Assembly: GCA_035506575.1 (NCBI GenBank)
Contig: DATJPD010000043.1
Span: 24,693-88,692, forward strand
DNA from: DATJPD01 sp035506575
Lineage (GTDB): Bacteria; Pseudomonadota; Alphaproteobacteria; CACIAM-22H2
Direction of reading: 5' to 3'
DNA: 64,000 bases
The position numbers and the translations under genes were made by a program. The notes under the pieces are model-generated. The model saw nothing but the letters and a program-made list of their open reading frames with translations. It was not told the origin of the DNA and made no database searches. Each line of letters opens with the position of its first letter. The first letter of the stretch is position 1. Below, piece after piece: positions 54,675 through 63,307 of this stretch.

Positions 54675-55610
54675 ATGGCCGTTGAAATGAAATCCCAGCA
54701 ACTCCATCCCGGGCGTCGTAAGCTGTTGAAATGCATGATGGCGGGCAGCGCCGGCGTGCTGTGGTCGGTGGTTGGCGGCGTGCCGACGCCGTTCAGCCTG
54801 GCCGGCGAAGCGTTCGCCGCGACCGGCGACTTCACCTTCATGCAGATCAGCGATACCCATATCGGCTTCAAGGCGGCGGCCAATCCCGATCCGGCCGGCA
54901 CCCTCAAGGACGCCCTCGCCAAGGTGGGAACCGTGAAGCCGTCGCTGCTGCTCCACACCGGCGACGTCAGCCACCTCACCAAGCCCGAAGAATTCGAGAT
55001 GGCGGCGCAGATCATGAAGCTCGCCGGTCTCGAGACGCATTACGTTCCGGGCGAGCATGACACGATCAATGACAACGGCAAGTCGTTCTTCGAGCGCTTC
55101 GGCCACGACAAGCGGACCGAAGGCGGCTGGTACAGCTTCGATCAAGGCGGCGTCCACTTCGTGGGACTCGTCAATGTGGTTAACCTGCGGCCGGGCGGTC
55201 TCGGCTATCTCGGGCCCGACCAGCTCGCGTGGCTCACGGCGGATCTGAAGGGCAAGACGGCCAGCACGCCGATCGTCGTGTTCGCCCACATGCCGCTGTG
55301 GACGGTGTCCGCCGCGTGGGGGTGGGGGACCGACGATGCCGCACCGGCGATCGAGCAACTCAAGCGTTTCGGGTCGGCGACCGTGCTCAACGGCCACATC
55401 CACCAGGTGATCCAGAAGGTCGAAGGCAACGTCAAGCTTCAGACGGCCTATTCGACCGCATTCCCGCAGGCGGCACCCGATACACCCGGAGCCGGGCCCG
55501 GCCCGCTCAAGGTGGCGGCCGAGCAGCTCAAGTCCGTCTTGGGCGTGCGGCGGGTCGACGTCGTGCGTGACAAGGGCGTCACGCTCACCGACGCGACCTT
55601 GGCGGCGTGA
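54675..55610 (+). CDS. Tat-exported calcineurin-like metallophosphatase
   Basis: A 311-residue phosphoesterase, CpdA-like in fold. A twin-arginine signal (GRRKLLKCMMAGSAGVLW) indicates folded export, cut near AFA-AT. Metal-site motifs appear in order: Asp60-x-His62 (ISDTHIG), Asp97 (LHTGDVSH), then GEHD at 126-129 where most relatives have GNH(D/E), then FAHMPLW and NGHIHQ. The Asn-to-Glu change at 127 affects a bridging metal ligand. The substrate is unknown. First gene of an operon with a cupredoxin and cytochrome c', under a predicted ECF promoter. Confidence 0.88.
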   Translation: MAVEMKSQQLHPGRRKLLKCMMAGSAGVLWSVVGGVPTPFSLAGEAFAATGDFTFMQISDTHIGFKAAANPDPAGTLKDALAKVGTVKPSLLLHTGDVSHLTKPEEFEMAAQIMKLAGLETHYVPGEHDTINDNGKSFFERFGHDKRTEGGWYSFDQGGVHFVGLVNVVNLRPGGLGYLGPDQLAWLTADLKGKTASTPIVVFAHMPLWTVSAAWGWGTDDAAPAIEQLKRFGSATVLNGHIHQVIQKVEGNVKLQTAYSTAFPQAAPDTPGAGPGPLKVAAEQLKSVLGVRRVDVVRDKGVTLTDATLAA

Positions 55611-55618
55611 GGATCATC

Positions 55619-55987
55619 ATGTCGGCCCTTCGCAGGACCGCAAGCCTGGCCGCGACCGTCGCCCTGCCGCTCCTCCTGGGCGCCGGGGCCGGATCGTGGC
55701 TCGGCTGGCACAGTGTCGCGGCAGCACCCGCGGCGGTCGACGTGGTGATCGACAACTTCGCCTTCGGCCCAGCCACCCTGACCGTGCCGCGCGGCAGCAC
55801 GGTCACCTGGACCAACAAGGACGACGATCCGCACACGGTGGTGAGCGACGGCGCCGATCCCAAGCTGTTCAAATCGGGAGCGCTCGACACCGACGACCAC
55901 TTCACCTTCACCTTCAACGACGCCGGCACGTTCAAGTACTTCTGCACCATCCATCCGCGCATGCAGGGCACGGTGATCGTGCAGTAA
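55619..55987 (+). CDS. Cupredoxin (plastocyanin/amicyanin-like)
   Basis: A 122-residue periplasmic type I copper protein. Signal segment AATVALPLLLGAGAGSWLGW. The copper ligands are complete: His72 (DDPHTVVS), Cys109, His112 and Met115 (YFCTIHPRMQG). ATG at 55619 is preferred for its GAGGAT site; a GTG at 55607 overlapping the previous stop is possible. It follows the metallophosphatase by eight nt and probably exchanges electrons with the cytochrome downstream. Confidence 0.93.
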   Translation: MSALRRTASLAATVALPLLLGAGAGSWLGWHSVAAAPAAVDVVIDNFAFGPATLTVPRGSTVTWTNKDDDPHTVVSDGADPKLFKSGALDTDDHFTFTFNDAGTFKYFCTIHPRMQGTVIVQ

Positions 55988-55992
55988 CCAGC

Positions 55993-56027
55993 ACTCCATC
56001 CTGCCTGCCGCGCGCGGGCAGGATGGA
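55993..56027 (+). repeat. Strong hairpin between cupredoxin and cytochrome genes
   Basis: A perfect 12-bp stem (55993-56004 with 56016-56027) with an 11-nt GC-rich loop that can pair further. No T-run follows, so it is more likely an mRNA-stability or partial-termination element within the operon. Confidence 0.6.
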
Positions 56028-56042
56028 GGCTCCTTCAGGGTC

Positions 56043-56507
56043 ATGGACATGAGAACACTCCTCCCCCGGGCCGCCCTCGCGGCGACGCTGCTCCTCGCCT
56101 TTGCGGTCGCGACGGAAGCGCAAATTGCTCCGCCGCAGGTCGCCCAACGCCAGGAGCTGATGAAATCCAACGGCGCCGCCGTACGAGCGCTGGTGCGGAT
56201 GCTGCGCGGGACCGAGCCGTGGGATCCTGCCGCGGCAAGACGGGCCGCCGTGACAATCAATGGCAATTCCAAACAGATCATCGGCTTGTTCCCGCCCGGA
56301 TCCGGCCCCGCCAGCGGGGCCAAGACCGGCGCAAGCGACGCGATCTGGGAGAACCTCAGCGACTTCGAGGCCAAGGCGAAAACCCTCGAGGACGAATCCG
56401 CGAAGCTGGTCGCGGCCAGCGACGATGCTGCCCTGAAGGCGCAGATTCCGGTGGTCGGAAAGGCGTGCAGCGGCTGCCACGAAACCTACCGCAACGCGCC
56501 GGAATGA
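56043..56507 (+). CDS. Cytochrome c' (class II cytochrome c)
   Basis: A 154-residue periplasmic haem protein. Signal peptide LPRAALAATLLLAFAVATEA, then a four-helix domain beginning with VAQRQELMKSNGAAVRALVR and a C-terminal haem site CSGCHETYR (Cys142, Cys145, His146), as in the class II family. These bind NO/CO or act in electron transfer. Third gene after the metallophosphatase and cupredoxin. Confidence 0.93.
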   Translation: MDMRTLLPRAALAATLLLAFAVATEAQIAPPQVAQRQELMKSNGAAVRALVRMLRGTEPWDPAAARRAAVTINGNSKQIIGLFPPGSGPASGAKTGASDAIWENLSDFEAKAKTLEDESAKLVAASDDAALKAQIPVVGKACSGCHETYRNAPE

Positions 56508-56603
56508 CCCGCGGGGCGCTTTTTATCAGATGACCAATAAGGTCTTCTGCTGGCGCGCGAAATCAATTAGATTTGTGCAAAATAACTTCGATCGCGCGGG
56601 ACT

Positions 56604-57143
56604 GTGACCACAGTTTCAGAGGCGAATCCGGCGGCGTCGCCGATCAGCGATGACCGCCTCAGGGCAGGCTACGAGTATTGGCGGCGCAAGGCGGCTAGCC
56701 GGCGCATGCCTCGCCGTGGCGATCTCGATCCTACCGAGATCCCGCGACTCCTGCCGCACGTGATGCTGGTCGAGGTGGCGGACGGCCGCTACCGCTATCG
56801 CCTGATCGGCACCGAAAACGAGCGCGCCCAGGGCATCAACGCGACCGGCTGCTTCATCGACGACGTTCTCAAAGGCACGGAATACAAGGCGCACGTGCTC
56901 GGGCTGTACGACAGCGTGGTGCGCGAGCGCCGACCGATCTATTCGGAATGCCTGTTCATGTCGCCCGAGATCGGCGCCATCGAACGACACACGAAGGTAT
57001 TGTTCATGCCGCTGTCGGACGACGGCGAGGCCGTGAACATCGTCTTCGTGATGCAGATCTTTCTGTACATCGACCAGGCGACGCGCGACCGGCACTTCAT
57101 CGACGCGCGTCCCTACAAAGAGATCGCCCATTCCTTGCTATAA
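56604..57143 (+). CDS. PAS_5-type domain protein
   Basis: A 179-residue soluble protein filling one PAS_5-type sensory domain (DRLRAGYEYWRRKAASRRMP, LDPTEIPRLLPHVMLVEVAD, RYRYRLIGTENERAQGIN, KVLFMPLSDDGEAVNIVFVM). No output domain is present. The start is GTG at 56604 with a weak ribosome-binding site. Many such single-domain proteins occur in Rhodospirillales; ligand and partner are unknown. Confidence 0.85.
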   Translation: MTTVSEANPAASPISDDRLRAGYEYWRRKAASRRMPRRGDLDPTEIPRLLPHVMLVEVADGRYRYRLIGTENERAQGINATGCFIDDVLKGTEYKAHVLGLYDSVVRERRPIYSECLFMSPEIGAIERHTKVLFMPLSDDGEAVNIVFVMQIFLYIDQATRDRHFIDARPYKEIAHSLL

Positions 57144-57170
57144 GAGGGCACCCGCCCCTGTAGCGGCTCG

Positions 57171-57971
57171 TCACTCGCGCGGGTCGGCGTCCAGCCGCAC
57201 GGCGACGCCTTCGAGGCCCGGCTTGGCGGCCGGATAGCGCTTCAGCACCAGCGGATCGTGCCCGGGCACGATGTGCGCCGGCGAGCTCGCGAGCCGCCGC
57301 AAGGTCTGATAGCCCTCGAGCATGTCGGCGAGGTTGTAGATGATCGGAAACGGCCGCGACTTTTCCATGTTCGCATAGAGGTGCGCCGCGTCCGATGCCA
57401 GAACCACCCAGCCGCGGCGGGTGAACACGCGCACCGACTGCAAGCCCATCGTGTGGCCGCCGATGAAATGCACGGACAGGCCGGGTGCGAGCTCCTCCGC
57501 ACCGTCGTGGAAGCGGAGCCGGCCGTCGAACAGCCGGCCCACCATCGCCTGCACATCTTCGCATTCGAAGGAATGCCGCAGCGGCGGATGGCACATGCAG
57601 CGGCCGGTCACGTACTGCATCTCCTTGTCCTGCACGTGATAGCATGCGTTCGGGAACAGGTCGTGGTTGCCGACATGGTCGTAGTGCATGTGCGACACGA
57701 TCACGTCCTCGATGCGTCCGGGATCGACGCCGACTGCCTTCAGGCCCTCGCCGGGCGAGCGCAGGTGCTCGCGCCCGCGCTTCCTGGCGACCGCGGCACT
57801 GAAGCCGGTGTCGAGGACCCAGGTCTTGTCCGCCCCCACGATCGCCCAGACGAAATAGTCGAGCGGCATCGGGCCGTCATGCGGGTCGCCGCCGAGGAAA
57901 TTCTCAGATGCGCGCCGCGGATGATGCGCGTAACGGATCGCGTAGATCTCGTAAGGGGCCGGTGTCGACAT
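57171..57971 (-). CDS. MBL-fold metallohydrolase (AHL-lactonase-like)
   Basis: A 266-residue enzyme with the two-metal motif HMHYDH (His94, His96, Asp98, His99), further metal ligands in GGHTMG and ASDAAH, and VPGHDP at the end. Overall layout resembles N-acyl-homoserine lactonases of the AiiA/AttM group, but no quorum-sensing gene is near, so the lactone substrate is only suggested. GAGGAG precedes the ATG. Confidence 0.85.
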   Translation of the reverse strand: MSTPAPYEIYAIRYAHHPRRASENFLGGDPHDGPMPLDYFVWAIVGADKTWVLDTGFSAAVARKRGREHLRSPGEGLKAVGVDPGRIEDVIVSHMHYDHVGNHDLFPNACYHVQDKEMQYVTGRCMCHPPLRHSFECEDVQAMVGRLFDGRLRFHDGAEELAPGLSVHFIGGHTMGLQSVRVFTRRGWVVLASDAAHLYANMEKSRPFPIIYNLADMLEGYQTLRRLASSPAHIVPGHDPLVLKRYPAAKPGLEGVAVRLDADPRE

Positions 57972-58050
57972 GGCGCTCCTCCTCCCGCTGACCCGGGATC
58001 AGCTTGGCGGGCCGGAGCGGCGTTGGCAAGGCAGGCCGGGCGGCGGCCCG

Positions 58051-58650
58051 TCAGCCGTCCTTGGCTTGCGCGCCCTTATAGGCAGGCCGAGCTGCGAGCC
58101 GCTCGGCATAGTCGGTGAACACCGGCGTCGCCGGCCACAGCTTCGCCTGCAGTAGGAATGAGATGCTGCCGCCCACCACCACGTCGGCGGCGGAAAACCG
58201 CTCGCCGAGCAGATGCGGGCCGACGGTCAGCGTATCGGCGAGCAGACCCTCGACCTCGGCCGGCGGGCCCCAGCCGAACGTGCCGATCTTATGGGGGAGA
58301 GTGAGAGCCTTTTCGAGCAGCGCCGGCTCGAGCACGCCCGTGGAATAGGCAAGCCATGACAGATAGGGACCGCGCAGCTTGTCGCCGACGACCGGACCGA
58401 TACCGGCTTTCGGAAAGGCGTCGGTGAGATAGAGGGCAATCGCCGGCGTCTCGAACACCGGCACGCCGTTATGCACGATCGCCGGGACCTTGCCGTGCGG
58501 ATGGATTTTGCGATAGCCCGGCTCCTCGGCGCCGCTGCCGTCGCGCCGCCGGATCGACACGACCTTCTTCTCGTACGGCACGCCCAGCTCTTCGAGCAGC
58601 CACAGCATGCGGAACGACCGCGACCGCGGCGCGTGATAGAGGGTCAGCAT
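58051..58650 (-). CDS. Glutathione S-transferase family protein
   Basis: A 199-residue GST. Thioredoxin-like N-domain with LTLYHAPRSRSFRMLWLLEE, cis-proline GKVPAIV and ETPAIALYLTDAF; helical C-domain with LGERFSAADVVVGGSISFLL. ATG at 58650 is chosen for GGAGG six nt upstream. Substrate unknown. It follows typA by 28 nt and may be cotranscribed. Confidence 0.92.
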   Translation of the reverse strand: MLTLYHAPRSRSFRMLWLLEELGVPYEKKVVSIRRRDGSGAEEPGYRKIHPHGKVPAIVHNGVPVFETPAIALYLTDAFPKAGIGPVVGDKLRGPYLSWLAYSTGVLEPALLEKALTLPHKIGTFGWGPPAEVEGLLADTLTVGPHLLGERFSAADVVVGGSISFLLQAKLWPATPVFTDYAERLAARPAYKGAQAKDG

Positions 58651-58678
58651 CGGCAACCTCCACCCTTGAAGGCCGGCG

Positions 58679-60508
58679 TCAGCCGGCTTCGGCCTCGGCG
58701 GCGCGCGCGGCCTTCTTGCGGTCGTTGAGGTCGAGCAGCTTCTTGCGCAAGCGGATCGACTTCGGCGTGACCTCGACCAGCTCGTCGTCGGCGATATAGG
58801 CGATCGCCTGCTCGAGGCTGAGGATCTTGGGCGGGGTGAGCCGGATCATCTCGTCGTGCGAGTGCGTGCGCACGTTGGTGAGCTGCTTGCCCTTGATCGG
58901 GTTCACGTCGAGGTCGTTGTCGCGCGTGTGCTCGCCGATGATCATGCCCGGATACACAGGCACGCCGGGATTGATGAGCATCGGACCGCGGTCCTCGAGG
59001 TTCCACAGCGCATAGGCCACGGCAACGCCCGAGGCGTTCGAGATCAGCACGCCGGTGCGGCGGCCGTCGATCGGACCCTTGTACGGCGCGTAGCCATGGA
59101 ACAGCTTGTTCATCACGCCGGTCCCGCGCGTGTCGGTCAGGAATTCGCCGTGGTAGCCGATCAGTCCGCGCGACGGGACCAGGAAGGTCACGCGCGTCTT
59201 GCCGCCGCCCGACGGACGCATGTCCGTCATCTCGCCGCGGCGCTTGCCGATCTGCTCGACCACGACGCCCGTGAATTCGTCGTCGACGTCGATCTGCACC
59301 TCCTCGATCGGCTCGAGGCGCTGGCCCGTGGTCGCATCGGACTTGAAGATGACGCGCGGGCGGCTGATCGACAGCTCGAAGCCCTCGCGACGCATGGTTT
59401 CGACCAGCACGCCGAGCTGAAGCTCGCCGCGGCCGGAGACCTCGTACGCCTCGCCGCCGTCGGTCTCGCGCACGCGGATGGCGACGTTGCCCTCGGCCTC
59501 GCGCATCAGGCGGTCGCGGATCATCCGGCTGGTGACCTTGCTGCCTTCGCGGCCGGCCAGCGGAGAATCGTTGACCGAGAACGTCATCGCCAGCGTCGGC
59601 GGGTCGACCGGCGTCGCCGGGATCGCGGTCTCGACCACAATATCGCAGATCGTATCGGCGACGGTGGTCTTGGTGAGTCCGGCGATCGCGATGATGTCAC
59701 CCGCTTCCGCCTGGTCGATCGGGATCCGTTCGAGCCCGCGGAAGGAAAGGAGCTTGGTGAGCCGCGCCTCCTCGATCACCTGGCCGTCGCGCGACAGCGC
59801 GTGCACCGGCATGTTCATGCGCGCCACGCCGCTGTGGACGCGGCCGGTCAAGACGCGGCCCAGATACGAATCGTATTCGAGCGTCGTCACCAGCATCTTG
59901 AACGGCTGCTCGAGATCGCGTGTCGGCGGCGGCACGTAGTCGACGATGAGCTTGAACAGCGGCTCCAGGCTCTCGCGCGGCGCTTCCAAGCTCTCGGCCG
60001 CCCAGCCGTTGCGGCCGGAAGCGAACAGCTGCGGGAAATCGAGCTGTTCGTCGGTCGCGCCGAGTGCCGCCAGCAGATCGAACATCGCGGTGTGCACCTC
60101 GTGCGGACGAGCGTCCGCGCGGTCGACCTTGTTGATGATGACGATCGGCCGCAGGCCTTGCTTCAAGGCCTTCATGGTGACGAACTTGGTCTGCGGCAGC
60201 GGGCCCTCGGCCGCATCCACCAGCACCACGACCCCGTCGACCATCGACAGGATGCGCTCCACCTCGCCGCCGAAATCGGCGTGGCCGGGCGTGTCGACGA
60301 TGTTGATGCGCACCCCGTTCCACTCGACCGAAGTGCACTTGGCAAGGATCGTGATCCCGCGCTCGCGCTCGAGGTCGTTCGAATCCATCGCGCATTCGGC
60401 GACCTGCTGATTGGCGCGGAACGCCCCCGACTGCTTCAGGAGCGCATCGACGAGCGTGGTCTTGCCATGGTCGACGTGCGCGATAATGGCGATGTTGCGG
60501 ATGTTCAT
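58679..60508 (-). CDS. typA: Ribosome-associated GTPase TypA/BipA
   Basis: A 609-residue translational GTPase involved in ribosome assembly and stress adaptation. G1 AHVDHGKT, G2 RERGITILAK, G3 DTPGHADFGGEVER and G4 NKVDR are clear, followed by EF-G-like domains and the BipA-specific C-terminal domain (SRGLIGYHGEFLTDTRGTGV, VTPKSIRLRKKLLD). ATG at 60508 fits the family; the open frame further upstream crosses a leader hairpin. Confidence 0.97.
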   Translation of the reverse strand: MNIRNIAIIAHVDHGKTTLVDALLKQSGAFRANQQVAECAMDSNDLERERGITILAKCTSVEWNGVRINIVDTPGHADFGGEVERILSMVDGVVVLVDAAEGPLPQTKFVTMKALKQGLRPIVIINKVDRADARPHEVHTAMFDLLAALGATDEQLDFPQLFASGRNGWAAESLEAPRESLEPLFKLIVDYVPPPTRDLEQPFKMLVTTLEYDSYLGRVLTGRVHSGVARMNMPVHALSRDGQVIEEARLTKLLSFRGLERIPIDQAEAGDIIAIAGLTKTTVADTICDIVVETAIPATPVDPPTLAMTFSVNDSPLAGREGSKVTSRMIRDRLMREAEGNVAIRVRETDGGEAYEVSGRGELQLGVLVETMRREGFELSISRPRVIFKSDATTGQRLEPIEEVQIDVDDEFTGVVVEQIGKRRGEMTDMRPSGGGKTRVTFLVPSRGLIGYHGEFLTDTRGTGVMNKLFHGYAPYKGPIDGRRTGVLISNASGVAVAYALWNLEDRGPMLINPGVPVYPGMIIGEHTRDNDLDVNPIKGKQLTNVRTHSHDEMIRLTPPKILSLEQAIAYIADDELVEVTPKSIRLRKKLLDLNDRKKAARAAEAEAG

Positions 60509-60535
60509 AAAAGCCCTATAGGACGAATAAACGAA

Positions 60536-60565
60536 GAACCGGGCGCGGTCGTCCCGCCCCGGTTC
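60536..60565 (-). promoter_or_regulatory. Hairpin in the typA leader
   Basis: An inverted repeat with GAACCGGG arms (one bulge) lies between the predicted typA promoter (60579-60607) and the typA start, followed on the minus strand by a T-rich stretch. It could attenuate typA or end the upstream kinase transcript. Confidence 0.5.
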
Positions 60566-60578
60566 TCTATTGCGCTGC

Positions 60579-60607
60579 AATATAAGCGCTTTCGGGCCGT
60601 TTTTAAA
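60579..60607 (-). promoter_or_regulatory. Predicted promoter of typA
   Basis: On the minus strand TTTAAA (60602-60607) and TATATT (60579-60584) are 17 nt apart, about 70 nt before the typA ATG. The -35 matches the consensus at 4 of 6 positions. Confidence 0.4.
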
Positions 60608-60654
60608 GCCCGATCCGCGCGGATCGTATCAAAAGATGATTAATATTCTGATAC

Positions 60655-61656
60655 TTAGGCGTGACCCATGCGGCTTTTCACGAGGTCCTTGAGCGAGACT
60701 TCCGGCCGCGCGCCAAAATGCGAGATGATTTCGGCTGCACAGATGACGCCGATTCGCCCGGCGCTGGCGAGATTGTGGCCGTGGGTGAGCCCGAACAGGA
60801 ACCCGGCGGCGAACAGGTCGCCGGCACCCGTGGTGTCGATCACCTGCGCAACCTTCTCGGCGTGCACCGCGTGGGTCTGGTCGCCCGAGACGATCACGGC
60901 CCCTTTTTCGCTGCGGGTGAGGGCTGCGATCCGGTCCTTCTTCTGGCGCAGGCGCTGCACGGCCGTATCGAAATTCTCCGTCTGATACAGCGAGGATATC
61001 TCCGCCTCGTTGGCGAACAGGATGTCGACGTCCTTCTCGACCAGCTCCAGAAACTCGGCGCGGTGACGATCGACGCAGAACGGATCCGAGAGCGACAGCG
61101 CCACCTTGCGTCCGGCGGCGTGCGCGATCTTCACCGCCTTGCGAAAGGCTTCCTTGGCTTCCGGCGGATCCCACAGATAGCCTTCGAGGTAGGTGATGCG
61201 CGCCCCCTGGATCTGCTCCATGCGCACGTCGTCGGGCTTCAGCTCGATGCAGGCGCCGAGATAGGTCTGCATCGTCCGCTGGCCGTCCGGTGTCACGAAG
61301 ATCAGGCAGCGCGCCGTCGGCGGGCCGCCCTTGGCCGGCGCCGTGGCGAACGCCACACCAGCCGCCTTGATGTCGTGATTGAACACGCTGCCGAGCTGGT
61401 CGGCGCACACCTTGCCGACGAAGGCGCCGCGGCCACCCAACGAGGCAATGCCGGCCATCGTGTTGGCGACCGAGCCGCCCGAGCACTCAATCGCGGGCGC
61501 CATGGCGGCATAGAGTTTCCCCGCCGTCGGCGCATCGATCAGGGTCATGGCGCCCTTGGCGAGCTTGTGCTCGGCCAGGAACGCCTCGTCGGACTTCGCG
61601 AGCACGTCGACGATCGCGTTGCCGATACCAATCACGTCGAAATCAGAAGCAGCCAT
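60655..61656 (-). CDS. PfkB-family carbohydrate kinase, adenosine-kinase-like
   Basis: A 333-residue ribokinase-fold sugar/nucleoside kinase. Seen: IGIGNAIVDVLAK, GGSVANTMAGIASLGGRGAF, and the catalytic anion hole DTTGAGDLFAAGFLFGL. Within the family it is most like alphaproteobacterial adenosine kinases. ATG at 61656 has GAGGAG upstream. It lies upstream of typA on the same strand. Confidence 0.9.
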   Translation of the reverse strand: MAASDFDVIGIGNAIVDVLAKSDEAFLAEHKLAKGAMTLIDAPTAGKLYAAMAPAIECSGGSVANTMAGIASLGGRGAFVGKVCADQLGSVFNHDIKAAGVAFATAPAKGGPPTARCLIFVTPDGQRTMQTYLGACIELKPDDVRMEQIQGARITYLEGYLWDPPEAKEAFRKAVKIAHAAGRKVALSLSDPFCVDRHRAEFLELVEKDVDILFANEAEISSLYQTENFDTAVQRLRQKKDRIAALTRSEKGAVIVSGDQTHAVHAEKVAQVIDTTGAGDLFAAGFLFGLTHGHNLASAGRIGVICAAEIISHFGARPEVSLKDLVKSRMGHA

Positions 61657-61781
61657 GTCTCCTCGGGGTCTCGAATGGCGCCGGATCGCCCGACGCAAGA
61701 GGTGAGAGCGCAGTATAGCCGCGTCATCCTGCCGCGCAATTGAGGCGCCCACGCCGGCCCCCACTCCGAACCCAATGGGCC

Positions 61782-62504
61782 ATGCTAGAACTGCCCATGC
61801 TCCGCGACTTCAGTTTGGCCATGGCCCAGCTCGGCGACCGCGCGTTCCGGCGCCCGCTGGTGCTTGGCCTGGCGCTCTCGGCGCTCGTATTCGTGGCCCT
61901 GTGGATGGCCGTATGGGTCGTCCTGCGCCACACCCATATCTTCGCCACCGGATGGCTCAACACGGCGGTCGCCGCCCTAGGCGAGCTTGCCGCGTTCGGG
62001 CTGGCCTACCTGCTATATCCCGGCGTCGTGGGTGCCGTGACCTCGCTGTTCCTCGACCAGGCGATCCTGGCGGTTGAAGCCCGCCATTACCCGCGACTCG
62101 GGGCCCCCCGGCGAATCGGCCTCAGCGAGCAGGTTGTCCGGGCGCTGCGGCTCCTCGTTCTGACGGTCGTGCTCAACCTATTGCTGCTGCCGGTGTATCT
62201 GGTCCCGTTCATAAACTTATTGGTCTTCCTTGCGCTGAATGGATATATTCTCGGCCGCGAGTATTTCGAGATGGTGGCGCCGCGGCGCGCCGACCCTTCG
62301 GGGGTGCGCCGGTTGTGGCGGGATCATCGCTGGACGTGGATCGTGATGGGGGCAGCGATCGCGTTCCTGTCGACGTTGCCCGTCATCAACCTGATCGCAC
62401 CCCTGCTCGGAGTCGCGGCGATGGTCCATCGAGTCGCAAGGCTTGGAACGAGCATCGCAGGAACGGGGATCGCACCTGGGGGTGGCACACCGACTCTGGT
62501 CTAA
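61782..62504 (+). CDS. EI24/CysZ-type membrane protein
   Basis: An approximately 240-residue membrane protein of the EI24 domain group (E. coli CysZ, a sulfate permease, is a distant relative). Membrane segments appear at about residues 25-50, 60-85, 125-165 and 195-225. The pattern LLLPVYLVPFINLLVFLALNGYI with REYFEMVAPRR is typical. The start is uncertain between ATG 61782 and ATG 61797. Transport role is inferred only. Confidence 0.83.
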   Translation: MLELPMLRDFSLAMAQLGDRAFRRPLVLGLALSALVFVALWMAVWVVLRHTHIFATGWLNTAVAALGELAAFGLAYLLYPGVVGAVTSLFLDQAILAVEARHYPRLGAPRRIGLSEQVVRALRLLVLTVVLNLLLLPVYLVPFINLLVFLALNGYILGREYFEMVAPRRADPSGVRRLWRDHRWTWIVMGAAIAFLSTLPVINLIAPLLGVAAMVHRVARLGTSIAGTGIAPGGGTPTLV

Positions 62505-62637
62505 GCAGCTGACCTCTCGGAGAGCCCGGACGAATGGTCGGACCTGTCATTGAGTGGTCGTTGGGGGCGGCTGCCGTTCGAGCCGTAATCATGGACGCGT
62601 CAGGCTGTCGCGTCGGCCATAAAGGAGTGTGACGAGC

Positions 62638-63258
62638 ATGTTTCGTCGTAAGAAAGAGGATGGTGACGACATGAAGCCTGAGTCAGTGACCCCAGCTTCG
62701 GAAGAATCGACGGTGACCATGGTCGACAGCGCGGCCGCGGCGAAGCCGATGGCGGCAGCAGTCGGTGGGGCCCGGCCGATGATGAGCCCGGCGCCCGCGG
62801 CAGGCGGGGCCGCTCCGTTCGCCAAGCCCACGGCACCGGTCATCGGACGCGCCGGCGTCACCTGGAGCCGCGAGCGGGCACCCAATGCGGCACCGGGCGG
62901 CGGCGACGCGCCGACCGAAAGCAAGAAGCTGATCGTCGGCCGCGAGATCGTGCTCTCGGGGCAGATCACGTCCTGCGACCGGCTGGTCGTCGAAGGCCGC
63001 GTCGAAGCATCGCTCACCGAGAGCCGCGTGATCGAGATCGCCGAGACCGGCCATTTCAAAGGCTCCGCCGAGATCGAGAGCGCGGAGATCGCGGGCCGCT
63101 ACGAGGGGACGCTCACCGTGCGCGAGCGCCTGTTCATCCGCTCCACCGGCAAGGTGAACGGCAAGGTCACCTACGGTCAGATCGAAATCGAGCCGGGCGG
63201 CGAAATCGCCGGCGAGGTCCATGTCGGACCGCGGCGCTCCGGCTCCGCGTCGGAATAA
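62638..63258 (+). CDS. Bactofilin (polymer-forming cytoskeletal protein)
   Basis: A 206-residue bactofilin. A disordered Ala/Pro-rich N-terminus of about 90 residues precedes the right-handed beta-helix domain (SKKLIVGREIVLSGQITSCD, RLVVEGRVEA, HFKGSAEIESAEIAGRYEGT, GKVNGKVTYGQIEIEPGGEI). ATG at 62638 is set by AAGGAG ten nt upstream. Bactofilins polymerise and organise envelope growth or stalk/curvature machinery. Confidence 0.92.
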   Translation: MFRRKKEDGDDMKPESVTPASEESTVTMVDSAAAAKPMAAAVGGARPMMSPAPAAGGAAPFAKPTAPVIGRAGVTWSRERAPNAAPGGGDAPTESKKLIVGREIVLSGQITSCDRLVVEGRVEASLTESRVIEIAETGHFKGSAEIESAEIAGRYEGTLTVRERLFIRSTGKVNGKVTYGQIEIEPGGEIAGEVHVGPRRSGSASE

Positions 63259-63307
63259 GCGCGTCCTTCCGTTGATCTGCCGATCCCGGCGGAATCCGGG
63301 CATCGTC

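Noticed and set aside
57171..57971. Quorum-quenching locus
   Set aside because: The MBL enzyme resembles AHL lactonases, but no LuxI or LuxR homologue is near, so the claim would rest on fold alone.
58856..60643. 595-codon plus-strand frame opposite typA
   Set aside because: Mirror of the typA codons with no domain and no ribosome-binding site.
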